NCBI GenBank assembly: GCA_029962745.1
Contig: CM057161.1
Span: 7,313,383 to 7,377,382, forward strand
Source: Echinometra lucunter
Taxonomy: Eukaryota > Echinodermata > Echinoidea > Camarodonta > Echinometridae
DNA length: 64,000 nucleotides
Direction of reading: 5' to 3'
Below, in pieces: positions 1 to 13,500 of the stretch (position 1 is the stretch's first letter; every line of letters begins with the position of its first letter). The position numbers were made by a program, and so were the translations under genes. The notes beneath the pieces were generated by a model. It made no database searches. It had not been told where the DNA came from and saw only the letters and a list, made by a program, of their open reading frames with translations.

Positions 1-620
1 AATATATGGTAGTGGATTGATAATGTATAGGTTTGGAGAGAAAAGGTGAGGAGAGAGAGAGAGAGAAAGTGAAAGAGATGAAATAAGGAGAAGAAAATAT
101 GGAGAGCCCATGGGGACAGAAAAAGTGGGGGAAAGGGCAAACTGGCGACAAAAGCACTCCCCATCATTGACATTTTCTTTGATAATGTGCCTGCAGGAAA
201 GTTGGAATAAACCTAATAAGTGAGTTTATGATATGATATTAAGGAATATCATGAAGAGATGCTCTTCCAACACTTATAGAGGCAGTGTGAGTCACCATGT
301 TTTCAGTCTGTCGTAATGCCCCGGGATAATTTTTAATCAGAAATCTATCATTCTTGACAGTGGATGGCCATGCAGTAAACTATGAACTTTATTAAATGAT
401 GATGGATCACTTTATTACTCACAGCTTTTTCTTCAGCATGTATTTTTTGATAGAATTTTTTTTCTTGCCCCAAGTTCATGAAGAAATTTGTTTCTTGCTT
501 ACCCGTTAGGCTGTACTCTCTGTATATATCTCTCTCTACTCCTCCCCCTCTCTCTCTTTGTCTTTGTCTCTGTCTTACTGTCTCTGTCTGTCTCTTCTGT
601 CTGTTTCTGTCTCTATATTT

Positions 621-655
<35 letters not shown>

Positions 656-933
656 TCTTGCTCTGTCTGTTGTATCTTTCTCCATCTCTCCTCTCTGTAA
701 ATGAAACAAAGCATATATTTATCTGAAAAGTGAATTGCCATTGAAACAGATGATAGATTTTGAACCAAAAGTATTCGACATGCCAGAGAGAGATATGAGA
801 GAACGAGGGAGAGCAATGCCTAAATGTTCATACTGGTAATAAAGGCACTACAGTGTAATAAGCTGAGAGCAAACTTGGTATAGTTTTCATAGAATGGCTT
901 TATCATTTTCTTTGTGCTCTTTTTGTCATACAG
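1..933. other. DCLK intron, low-complexity sequence
   Basis: No coding exon is visible upstream of the splice acceptor ending at 933. The stretch holds a GA-rich tract near 48-80 and a long CT/TCTG-rich tract at about 525-690. Open frames across the CT tract translate to Ser/Leu-rich low-complexity sequence and are not genes. Confidence 0.6.
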
Positions 934-1041
934 ATCTGAAGAATGTGTCTCCTTACCGCAAAGTTGTCCGCAAGGATCGAGCCATGCTGAAGAGCCCATC
1001 TCTACAACGCAAGCTGTACTCTCTACCAAAGACAGTACCAA
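934..1041 (+). CDS. DCLK: DCLK exon a, linker region
   Basis: Acceptor TACAG at 929-933 and donor GTAAGA at 1042. It encodes the Lys/Arg/Ser-rich stretch beginning [20 protein letters not shown]. Enters in phase 1 and leaves with one base carried. Basic linker sequence is expected between the doublecortin and kinase domains. Confidence 0.8.
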
Positions 1042-4000
1042 GTAAGATGTTTTTCTCATCTTTAAGCTTACGTGTATCTTGCTGTATCAAAATTTGAAAA
1101 TTATTTCATAGGGCTTAACTGATATTTGATTTTGAAATATCCAGTGGACAGGTACCATTATACAGTTAAAGGAAAATTAAACCCTGGGGAAAAATCAATT
1201 ATAATGAAAAGAGAGGACAGAGAGAAGCAATTTTAAAAAGATACATCAAAATTGGTTACGAAAAGAGAAAGTTATGAAAGTTTAAAAAGTCTCAAAGCCT
1301 GTACAGCTACATTATATCTCAGAAGTTTTACCATTAAGCTGTAACCTTTGGATACCGCAGATATGGTGTGGTCATCTTTCTTAAGCTCTACCAAAGCTAA
1401 AAATCCTTAATCTTTAGTTTTTCTGTGTAAGTTTGATTATTCCTTTCTTCTTTCAGTGAATGGCTCCCCCACCTCCATTCCTCGATCTCCGCTGGCCAAA
1501 CCATCTTCCCCTGCTCAGCCTAGGAGGGGTTCCATCAAGACACTCAGTGAGCAACGGAAGAACTCTGCAGGATCAGTCAGGACAAAGGTATGTCTAACAG
1601 CAGAATATAATCCTTAAATTGCAGGAATTCCATTTGTCAAGTCCCCTAGAAATATGCAAAAATGTATTATTAAATATATATGATATGTTCGGTAATATTC
1701 TTGGGTATATGCTACATGTATGTTGCAAACCTATTGTATCACATGTCTTAGTTTACTAGTATAATCAGTTTGTCAAGACACTCTGAAGACTGAGGCCTTA
1801 AACTTAGCAGGATCAGTAAAGACAATGGTCATAACATGCTATATTTGACTTTGGAAACTTCGTTTTTGAAAAAAAAATGAATGAATTATATATCTTGAAT
1901 TATATATTTCTGTTATTTTAATCATTAATTTTTTGTAATTCATAGTCCTTTTGCAGAATTATTATGTCATTGTAATGTGCATATTTCTTTTCTTTCTTTT
2001 TTTTTTTTGCCTTCTTTCAGAGTAAGGAAATGATCCGCACAAACTCTGGGAAGTTGAAGAATGGTTCAGGTAAGTAAAATGATTTTATTATATGATATCT
2101 CAAAAGAGAAGGATAAGCAAATTTTAGGAGACCTAGGACAATTTGTTCCTGGGCCCTGTTGCATAAAACTTACCATTGATGGTAACTTTGCCATCACTGG
2201 TAACTTCCATGGAAACCTTGAATTTGATTGGCTGTTGAGCAATGTTACCATAGTAGTTACCATTGATGGCAGAGTTATCATTAATGGTAAGTTTTATGTA
2301 ATGGGGCCCTGGCCCCCCCCCCCCCCAGCCATTCCCAATTATTTTCCAAGGCAGTGGCAGATTTATCTAGGTGCAGTTGATCTCTTCCCCTCCGCCTTTT
2401 GAAACCCCTTTGACTTGCTGCAGGTAGAAAATTCTGTAATATTTCAGAATGATGTACCCATGTCCCCTGGCTGGATCCCTCCCTGTTGTAGGGTACAAAA
2501 TTTTAGTCAAAATATGCAATAACATCTTGGGTAATTTTATACCACGCAAAAGGAAGTTTGAAGGAGGTATAATAGGAATCAGCATACAGTCTTTCCATTG
2601 CAAATCCTGCGGATCGAACTACTACCTCAGTTTCTGAGCAATGGTCACGCAATTTAGCATGCATATTGGTCTTGGGATGAAGATGTGCAAGACATATTTT
2701 TTTGACTGTGTCGGAAACTGTGTTACCATTGTAATGGCATAATATGGCAATAAATCAGGGGGAAATATTGCGGATGGAACTACTTCCTCAATTTCTTAGC
2801 AATGCTCATGAAATTTATACATTGGGACGGGGATATTAATCACCTTTGGTGATATTTCTAGTTTGAATATTGGTATGGAACAATGATCATAAGCTTTGAC
2901 ACTTTTACTTGTTTATCCAGTCGATATCCTGGGCTTCAAAGCGTTCCCATGCTTCCCATCCCAGCCCATTTAAAATGCATCTGATGAAAAGTGGATTCTC
3001 ATATTGGGTTGAGAAATGGCATGTTAAAGTGTGAGAGTAAGCCTGTAAGCTTTTGCCAAAAAAGAGTAGATGCAGGGCTGGATCCAGCATTTTTCAAGGG
3101 GGGGGGGGTTGGTTGGTTTTTCAGGTGTCTGGTTTACCTGAAAATTTGCTGACAAGCAAAAAAAGTTTCAAAAATGGGGGGGGTGCCACTGGGTTTCAAA
3201 AGGAGGGGCCACGGCCAATTCAGCCCCCTGGGTTTCAAAGGAGGGGGCAAGGCCAATTCAGTCCCCCCCTCCCCCCGGATCCATCCCTGAGATTGGTGCA
3301 TAATGCGTGCTTACATTCAAGCCAAACATGAGATGCTGTACTCTTGCTGTGAAACCTCATCTCAAGACAAACAGAGCGTAAAGCTAGGGTGTCAGGATGT
3401 CACCGTTATGTCAACTCAGAGGTCATGCTTCATCCTTGTACAGGTGTGGGAAAGTGCAGATGAGAATGCATTCCAGGAATTGCTATCAAGACTGAATTAT
3501 TAAAGAGACATGAGCTCTCACTAAGATTTACATTTTCATGTGTTATACATTTTGTGTTTATCAAAAGAAATCATATATTGAGGAAAACATGATGACAGCA
3601 CTTTTATAGTTTTTGTGACAAATTCATGTCTCATGTGCAAATAACTTATATTATGATTTTGATAGATTTCTTTTTGGTTAACCTATTGAAAATTGTAAAT
3701 GTTGTTCTATTGATAGAATCAATGTTCTGTTCTGAAAGCATATAAGCCGATCTCAACACAATTAGAGAATTCTTCTGCTTTCTTGTATCTTTGAAGTAGA
3801 AAGTGCATTTAGAGACAGCTTATTTTGTAATTCACATCATTCACAGTTTGTATTTTTTAACTATCTTGTATGAGAGAAGTTGATAAAAATTCAGTTCTGT
3901 GTTACATGAGTGGAGAACTTAGATTGATGTCTCATTCACAGATTTGAATTGACAAGAAAAATGATTTATGGTTTAGACCTTTTTTTTTTATAGTTTTTAA

Positions 4001-7000
4001 GTTATTTCTGGTTTAATAGTTTAAACGATGTTTTTTTATATTACCCATACCTTTTTCTCTGCAGTCTCAGTGGATATTGAGTATGGAGAGCGGAACGGGG
4101 GTTCCCCAATCCCCAGCCCAAGAAGCAACATACCGGTAGATCTGGAAGAGAAGTACATGATTGGCCGCATCATCGGGGATGGCAACTTTGCTGTAGTCAA
4201 AGAATGCAAAAACAGGTATAATATGACAGGTCATTCTAAGGTCATGCAAATCTATATGCCTCGATACAACTAACAAATTATGGTCTTCACAGTAATCTAC
4301 AGATGACTGCTGATATGATGATGGTTTGAGGATTCATGTACTTTTTTCCTCACATATTTTCTCACTGATTTTTCCTGTATTTTTTTTATCATATATATAT
4401 ATATATATATATGTATCTTCCATGGAATGCAATATATCATTGGAATGGCTGTTTATTTGTTGGACACTTTATTTAACTGTTTGGCAGTTAATTTATTTGT
4501 TTATCTTTCCTCTCTTTTCTTCTCATATGCTTTTTCTTTTCACTGTATGCATTGAATGTGTTTTTATTGTGATGTACATGTGTGTGCCCAAATTGTCTAT
4601 ATCTTTATTCACCCTAAAGGCTCAAATTCACAAAAGAGGTTTGAATTTAAACCATGGTCTAAATCTCCAGAAGTGTAAAATGCGCATGTCCTCTTGTCCA
4701 ATCGGCACTAGCAATGCTCTTTTAAACATTTATTTATGTGTAACTATGCATATTCACTCTTATTTATGCTTATTTTCTTCACATAAACCATGGTTTAAAT
4801 GTAAACTTCTTTTGTGAATTTTTGTGAGTTGTCATTATAGCAACTTGACAAGCTTAGTGTTATATCAAGCCTTTATTCTTTCCTATTTAATTTTTGGTTT
4901 TTTTGTAATGTTTTCTTGATTAGATCAACCAGTGAGAAGTTTGCACTCAAGATTATCAGCAAGAGAAGATGCAAGGGAAAGGTAACAACTTTGAATTTCC
5001 GTACTAAATATGGCCATATTTCTCCTGTTCTAAAAAAGCTGCACTGGTTGCCAATCTCCAAGCGCATAGAATTCAAAATCCTTCTCCTTACATGGAAGAC
5101 TGTAAATGGATTGGCTCCAAGCTATCTGCAAGACCTTATTATGCCCCATACACCAGTTCGTAGTCTTAGATCATCACATCAGTATCTTCTTAAGATCCCC
5201 AAGATGCAAGTAGCCTGTGGTGTAAGGGCTTCCTCAGCTGCAGCACCCTCTCTGTGGAACAATCTACCAATGGCTTTGAGAATCATACCATCTTTAGAAA
5301 CCTTTAAATCCAAGTTGAAACATATCTATTTTAACAATACCAGTACTAGACACTTTGACACTCCTCCAAACCCTCTTATCTTTTTTTTTTCTTTTCTTTT
5401 CTTGTGCGCCTCGGAATAGAATTTTTCTAGATGGATGGCGCCTTACAAATGCCTATTATTATTACTATTATTATTTACTGTGGTATTTTTCTCAAGTAAA
5501 CATATCCTGTCATATTTTCAAGGGAAATTAATTTTCTTTTCCCTATCTGACTATGTTTGAAACATACTGGCTATATGTCATAGCAACAGAAATTAATGCC
5601 ATGATAAGAGAATTTGCTTCCAATTTTTCCTTGTCAAATAACAGTCTAGAGTCATTGCCCTAAGAGTTGAAATAGTTCTTCAAATATAATTTTGATTTAA
5701 TTTTGGCACATGTCTTGACCTTTGCTCATCTCTAGTTTCTGTTTATTTCCGTGTCAGCAGGAAAAGATGATAGAAAATGAGGTGAGCATCCTACGTCAGG
5801 TGAAGCATCCCAACATCATCCTTCTGGTGGAAGACTTTGATTGCCCCACTCACCTCTACCTTGTCATGGAGCTGGTCAAGGTAAGGGTCATTAAAAGGCC
5901 ATCCAAAGGTCAAAGCTAGGTCAGGGGCCCCAGGATATCGGTAGTAATAAGCATCCCAACTTCATCCTGCTGATGGAAGACTTTGATTGCCCCACTTAGC
6001 TCTACCTTGTCATAGAGCTTGTCAAGGTAAGGGTCATTTTAAGGTCAAAGGTTGGTCAGGGGTTACTGGAGATTGATAGTAATAAGCATCCCAACATCAT
6101 CCTTCTGGTGGAAGACTTTGATTGCCCCACTCCCCTCTACCACGCCATGGAGCTGGTCATGGTAAGGGTCAGTTAAGGGTCTTTAAGGATCAGCATTAAG
6201 TCAGTACGTAGGTCAAAGGTGAAGAGGTGAATTCTAATGAAGCATTCTAACTTTGTCTTGCTGGTAGCAGATAAGGACTGTCCCATTGATCTCTACTGTA
6301 TTTACCGAGTTTGCGAAGGTAAGTATTATTAGAAGGTCACTTTAAGGTCACTTCTAGGTCAGGAGTCGGAAGAGATTGATGGTAATAAGCATCCAACATC
6401 ATCTAGCTTCTGGAAGACTTTGACGACCCCATCCATCATAGAGCTTTTCATAGTAAGGGTCAATTGAGTTGAGATTTAGTGAAAGGTCAATTTGGAATCA
6501 GTGCCAGGTTAAAGGCTAAGCGAGTGAAGCCTCCCATCATCATCTTACTGGTAGAGGGCTTTGATTGCCCCACCCAATTCTACCTTATTTTGCTTGTCAA
6601 AGTACTTATTAGGGTCATTTAATTTATGATAATATTTTACCCAAACATTTTTTAATTTCAACTTAAATAGTGATGTTTTAGCCAGGTTATTATAGTACAA
6701 AAGCAAACTCTATATGCTTTGTTCTTACCAGTTATTCCTAAACGAGAGGTTTTTTGTCTTCCTCTTCAGGGTGGAGATCTGTTTGATGCCATCTCGACCA
6801 CCACCAAGTATACAGAGCGTGATGCCAGCTGCATGGTGCACAACCTGTTTAGCGCCCTCTATTACCTCCACTCCATGAACATTGTCCATCGTGACATCAA
6901 GGCCGAGAATCTTCTTGTCTGCGAGCACGATGATGGGACCAAGTCGCTAAAGTTGGGTGACTTTGGTCTCGCTACCATCGTCAATGAACCGCTTTTCACC

Positions 7001-7494
7001 GTGTGTGGAACACCCACATATGTGGCCCCTGAGATTATTATGGAAACAGGGTAAGAGTGCATTGTCATCCCTAGTCATGTTTATGCCCAAATTATGTTAA
7101 CCCTTACATGCATGTTGTCAACTGCAGTTTTCATTGCAGTTACCATAAAAAGCATGTGATAGACATTTTTAGAGTTGCACTTCCCCTTTTGATTGGTCAT
7201 CTCAAGGCAAATACATTATTCCCTATCATACTGGTGAATAATATACATTCTCATATTAATGTTGAGAAGAAAAGCATACCTTTCCTTAACCCAAAATTCA
7301 CATATGTATGAAATATCACATATGTATGAAATACAAGAGGAAGAATAAAGGTGGTTGAATTTGCCAATGGTACTGGTTTAACCTTGATTTCTTGTCATTT
7401 TGCTCATTTGACATATCTTCATACCTGAATGTGTATGCAGGGCTGGACACTAACAGGTGCCTAGGACACATGGGCACCCAAAATCTAGGTTCTG

Positions 7495-7538
<44 letters not shown>

Positions 7539-10500
7539 ATTTGAAAATCTTAACACAGTTAGGGGAGGGTGCGACAAGGGGGGCAGGGGTGCACCCTATG
7601 AGTTTTCAAGTGATTAAAAAAAAAAAAGAAGAAAGGAGAGTATGGGGAAGATAGGGCAGGGTCATGCAACTATATAATACTCCTATTTGCTAAATTAAAA
7701 CTTAAATAAACTCACCTATGGATCATCTTGCCCCCCCCCCCCCCCCCCTCAAAATACCCTGGCACTGCCCTGAACACAGTTGTCAATGATCTAAAAGTTT
7801 CAGTCTGGATCCCCAGTGCAAAAAGTTACTGTTGAGCTCTTGTGTATGGCTGTTGGTATCAGATTTTAGAGCAATTTCTTGTGATGATTGTACATACTTT
7901 TTTCCCCCAGGGTTGGCCAGGAAAAGCGCACACCCTCTTATTTTAAACAGTTAATATAAAGACTCTGCATGCATGCATCATTCCTGGAAAAAGAATATGT
8001 CAGCAGTGCTTTTCCGTTTTTTTTTTCCATTCATCCCATATTCAAGGTATTGATAATGAATGTTGTTTGTATCATACCTGTATTTTGTAGGTATGGTTTG
8101 AAGGTGGATATCTGGGCTGCTGGTGTTATCACATACATCCTGCTCTGTGGCTTCCCTCCATTTAGAAGGTAAGATTATCAGAAGCTTTTCCTTGCAGAAT
8201 AAAAAGAACTGAACCAAGTTCATGTAAAACAAATGGCCCTGAAACTTGCTGCAGTTACTAGCACCTTTCATCTCCTGAGAGATTCATTTGCATGCATATT
8301 TAGCTGTTCTCCATCCCATTCCATAAATATTCATTCCTCATTTACATGATGTCATCCTATAGATACAATTTAAAAAGAAACTTGACTTAATATGGGAGGA
8401 GGTGAAAATAATTTGTGAGCTTTCTCAGTCTTTTGACATCAGTTTGGAAGAATGTCCATGTAGAAATGTCCCCTGGAGAGGATTACTCTTCAAACACTCC
8501 CATTTTTTATGTAAGACAAGAAATATCTCGAGTGTTCTGCTCAAACATTTGTGTGCAGTCCCATATGCCCATTCCTGTGTGTAGTGCAAGTGCTTTTCGA
8601 CAGGACTCGGCTGACCTCTTATCTTTGTGATGATTTCAAAACCACAGGGTACTCATCGCATTTTATTTACTACTCAATCAAACCGTCCCATTTGCTTTGA
8701 AAGTTTCTCTCACATTATAATCACATGACCAGAACTCAACTATATCTTTAAGTATACTGATGTGAGAGTGAAACTGACCGTGCCACGTAGCATTGATTTA
8801 TTTATCATTTTTGTTGTGCATCTGTATGTGCATTATTATACTGATATGTATGGCAAGTTACATGCCTAGCAAGGATGTATATCAAAGGAAAGATGTAATG
8901 AATTAAATGAAGCATTTCTACTTTGATATTTGGTATTAAAGATTTTTTTTTTTTCTTACTACATGATATATTTACATTAATTATTTTGTACTGTAACTAC
9001 AACTCTTCTAGCCTTTTTGCTTTCTATGTAGTTTCTCTTTTTCTTTGTCACTATATTTTGTACAATGATTTTTTAAATACCTCATATGTGCCAACGTTAA
9101 TAGTGATAATTATGATGCTGCTGAATGTTGTTCAGTGTTTAACAGTGCCATCTGTTGGCATAGATTGTTTTTCTGTAGTCATGGCCGAATGAAGTCCCTG
9201 TTTAACTGTTAAACCAATGTCTGGGATCGTCTGGTTATTTTTCTCACTAATAGAGTGGTGGCAGCAGTGGGATATGAACCCGTGCCACCGAAATGACTGG
9301 TGCCTAATACCAGGGTCATGTTTTATAAAACTTATTATTAATAACAAGGTGCAATAACTGTTATGAGCTACTGAAATCCTTGCATCTGATTGGCTGAGAG
9401 CAAAATTGCCATAGAAATGTGGCAGTTGTTACTGATAACAAATTTTATGAAACGGGGCCCAGAACCTTGATGTAGTTTTACGACTTGGCCAATAACTTGA
9501 GAATTAAAGATAAACTGGAGTACTGGGAGTTTCTCAAAAAATCCCCCAGTTTGTTTTTTCTTGGTTTGTATTTCATATGAAAGTTCCATTTATGAGCCTG
9601 ATTCACCCCCGAATGTGCTTGTATATTTAGGTGGTCTGTCATATTATGACAGATCACCTTTTAATTTCGTCAGAATTTTCTTTATTCTTCATTATTAATT
9701 ATTAATTAATTATTATTATTCTTTTTATTGGTACCCACTTTTTTGTGTAGTCGAGATCTCAGAACTGGCTAAATCATTTTTCGTCAAATTTTCAGGAGTT
9801 ATCAGTCATAACGAGATCTCGGATTTTTAGTCATTTTCAAGTTCATCGGGTCATCGTCACGTCATCCAGGCACCATTTTGTGAAAATCATCTCATGATCA
9901 TATCTTCATAACGGAATGTCATTTTTCATTCATATTTGGCATGATGAATATTCATATCAATCTGAACAATTCCAACTATTTAAACGCGCGCGTACGCGTA
10001 CGTCCGCGCATCAGTGCGCGCGCAAAATTTAAAAATGCTCAAAATCACTCATGGATCAAACCAAAATCCATTTCAGGTCATTTTAAGCATTTCAAAAATT
10101 TCCGCGCGTAACCGCCTGCGTGCGCGTATTGCGCGTGCGCAACTCCTAAATAACGTAAAAACGCCGTTTTTTCACTTGATTTGCAATTCTGAGACATTTC
10201 TTGACCATTTCCATCAATTTAGAATCGATTTCAACTAACCATAAGGCCGCACGCGCGCGTCGAAGTTTGAAATCTGTGCGCGCGTCTATAGGGCAGATAA
10301 CGTAAAAACATGCAAAAACATGCCCCTTTAAAATCCGCTATAGCTCGTTTAAAAGCATGGTGACCCCCCATTTTTTTTACATTTTCTGAAAGCCTATGAG
10401 TTGAAGATTTGAATTCATGAAAAAAAATTGGGGGTCCGGCCCGGGGGGGCCACTCTATGTACAACACTGTAACCATGCGCGTGCACAAAAACGCGGAATA

Positions 10501-13500
10501 AGGGGTGTTTTTTCAGGCAGAGCACGGATCCGCGCGGATCCGCGATAAGGGTATCAAAATCGCCGATTTGAGAGAAAAAGGGGGTCTTTTCAGCACTAAA
10601 TCCGTGCTAAGGGTATGCGTGGAGAGAAAAATCCTAGTTAAGGGTATACGTGGAGAGAAAAATCCTAGTTAAGGGTATGCTGGAGAGAAAAATCCTAGTT
10701 AAGGGTATGCTGGAGAGAAAAAAATCCTAGTTAAGGGTAGCTTTTTTGAGCTCCGCGAATCCTAGTTAAGGGTACTTTTTGAAAGCATGTGCACGTGCAT
10801 GGTTACAGTGTTGTACATAGAGTGGCCCCCCCGGGGGGTCCGGTAGTTGGAACGTCGTCATATTCTCATGTGAACTCAAAATTTCATTTTTTTAATTATG
10901 ACGCCATGTTTTTTACCTTTAATCAAGATTATCTCGCTTATTGTTGGTCGATTTTCACCGGGATTTCAGTATGTTGTAGCTGAGACAATGCTCTTGTAAA
11001 CCAATTGCCTTTATTTTTCATTTAGAGAACTGCATCATGGTCTAATCTTACGATAAATGGAGGCATGTCATTTTTTCACATTTGTCAATTTTTTTTTTTT
11101 TTTTTTTTTTTACATTTTTTGCACTTTTATATTACCATCTCCATCGACTACGTTTACACATACAGTTACAAACAATGCCATAACTGCGTTATTTTGCCTG
11201 TTATGTATATTGCAATGCAGTATACCATAGTTAATGTACAACCCTATTGCAAATCTCATTCGTTAACGTGTTAGTACACCTTTTGGGTCAACTGTTCGTG
11301 ATACTGCAATTTCAAATGGTCCCATATCTATATTAGTCTTCTTCCCAGACATTATCTTCTTTATGAAATTTAATTTCAACGTCCCCCGAGAGATTCTTTT
11401 ACTAAAAGAAAGTGACAGACCACCTAATTCGTCCTCTGACGAATTACAATTCTCGTTATAATTTAATTTTGTAAGTTTTTTACTTTTTGACGTCGCCCCA
11501 CGTCAAAAAGTAACACACGTGAAGAACCATTGAGATTTCTGTTAATGCAACATGTATATGAAGCACTGTGTACCGCTGTACAAGGAGCTGTCGGTGTGAG
11601 TGCCCGCAGCATAGCATAGAAAGTAACGTTGATATGTGATCATTTAAATCATTTTACTGCAAAGTCACCGGAAATCATGAGTGGAATACCAGATGATCTC
11701 ACGCATTGAAGAATGCAAGTCGGAAAATATGAGACTATTTTTAATCAGTTTCATGCCAGTTTTTTTTTTTTTGCTACCACTACTGTCCATTACCTTTGAA
11801 TTGAATTGAAATGAATAAAATATGAAAGTCAAAATCTAGCATCATCCCTTTCTTTGAAATGGTACAGCCAAGCCAATAACCAGGAAGAACTCTTTGATAA
11901 GATTGTGGCCTGTGACTTCAGTTTCGACTCTCCGTACTGGGATGAAATCTCCATCTCTGCCAAAGATCTCATCAGCGGCATGCTAGAGGGCGATGTTGAG
12001 AAACGCTTCTCTGCCGTTGATGTCATGGATCATCCATGGGTCCAGGTTAGTAAAAAATATGTGTTTTGATGGGCTTTATTATCTTGACACTGAGCTTCAT
12101 GTCATCTGTGTTTGCATTTTCCTCATTCGGAAAATTTATCAGAGGAAATTAATGCTTTCTTTTCTTGTTTTACCAGTAAGGGGGTTTTATTTTTGTACAC
12201 ATACATGTACATATATGTCATGGATGCCATCTTCGGTATTACATAATAGTTTTAACTTTGTTTACAAGTATTATTAGACTGGTATATGTTCAACTTTCAT
12301 TTATCTGCCACCAAGGCACTTCTCATTCATTGCTAACATAGGCATCAAGAAGTGTAGAAGCATGAATCATTTTTCACAATTTTTTTCACAAATCACAAAT
12401 TTTTTTTCATTTAGAAAGCATTGACTTCTGAAACGTGAAATATCTAACACTGTGTGTACCTCTTTCATTGCTAATTGTATAGCTGCACAAAATGTAAGGG
12501 ATACCACAGTATTAGATACCAAATCATTATGCTATTTGGTTAGTTTGCCAATAATTTAAGAACATAATTATGTAGTCATCAGCAACTTATATTTTAGTTC
12601 AGGTCAAACCACTGATGTAGGAAATATCAGATCACTCCTTACATTATTCCATTAGTTATTTACACATTATGTTATAAAAACAATTGTACCTTCATATTTC
12701 AATCAGGCTCATTATATGCTCTCCAAACATACATGTAGTTACTAAGGATGCATAATAATTGAATACTTGATATTGATGAACCAGTGTAGAATCTCTTGTA
12801 TAAAGTTCCATGGCACCAAATAGTACCCAATGCTGACCATGGTATAAAGACAGAAATTTAAGCATACACAATCAAATTATGTGGTAAATTGAACATACAC
12901 CATCAGATTACCTGGTAAATTGAATATATACCATCAAATTACACAGTGAATTTATCATATATCATCAGATTACATGGTAAATTGAACAAATACCATCAAA
13001 ATGCATGATAAACTGAACATATGCCATCAAATTACCACGGTTGTACCATGGATACCATTTACGGTTTTACAAGGGATGAGTCACTTACTATTTAAGTACA
13101 AACAATGTACTATTATAACCATAAACACTTGTCATCTCACTTTTATAAACATTCCATACACCATGTTTCATTGCCCATTGCTATGTTTACTCCATATTTC
13201 ACTTCACAGGATGACAACACTATCAACCGTGACATTCCCATTGATGTTTCCCACGAGCTCAGCCAGAATTTCGAACTCAAGGCCAAAGAATCGAGCAACG
13301 CTGCCGGCATTGCCGTTATCACCGTATGCATCTTATCTCACTCATTTGTAGTCATAGTATTCATACTTGCATTGTCTGATATACAGTCAAACCTGTTTAT
13401 AGAAGGCACCGAAGGAAAACAGACAAAATAGCCTCTGTATCATGTTCTGCAGCATGTTTCTCTGTAACCTTCCGTTCACATATGATGCAAGACACCGCTG

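Larger units (their letters stand above)
9630..11424. mobile_element. 1.8 kb element with GGTGGTCTGTCA inverted ends and TA flanks
   Basis: The 12-base terminal inverted repeat GGTGGTCTGTCA/TGACAGACCACC is perfect and is flanked by TA on both sides (TTA on the left, TAA on the right). The left end forms a local palindrome with ATGACAGATCACCT. The interior is CpG-rich (GCGCGCGTACGCG-type runs near 9985-10140 and 10250) with no convincing protein. A hAT-like element is nested inside. A TA target is typical of Tc1/mariner-like elements; the superfamily is not proven. Confidence 0.6.

Noticed and set aside
4326..4817. 163-codon plus-strand open frame
   Set aside because: It spans an AT microsatellite and the MITE at 4624-4822, lies within a DCLK intron and has no recognisable motif.
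7316..7540. Poly-Gly open frame
   Set aside because: Encoded by a run of about 40 C residues inside a dispersed repeat.
13105..13431. Read-through of DCLK exon j as an alternative C terminus
   Set aside because: The extension past the GTATGC donor is hydrophobic intron sequence and the next exon joins in phase with a family-like ATALDK tail. An intron-retention isoform cannot be fully excluded.
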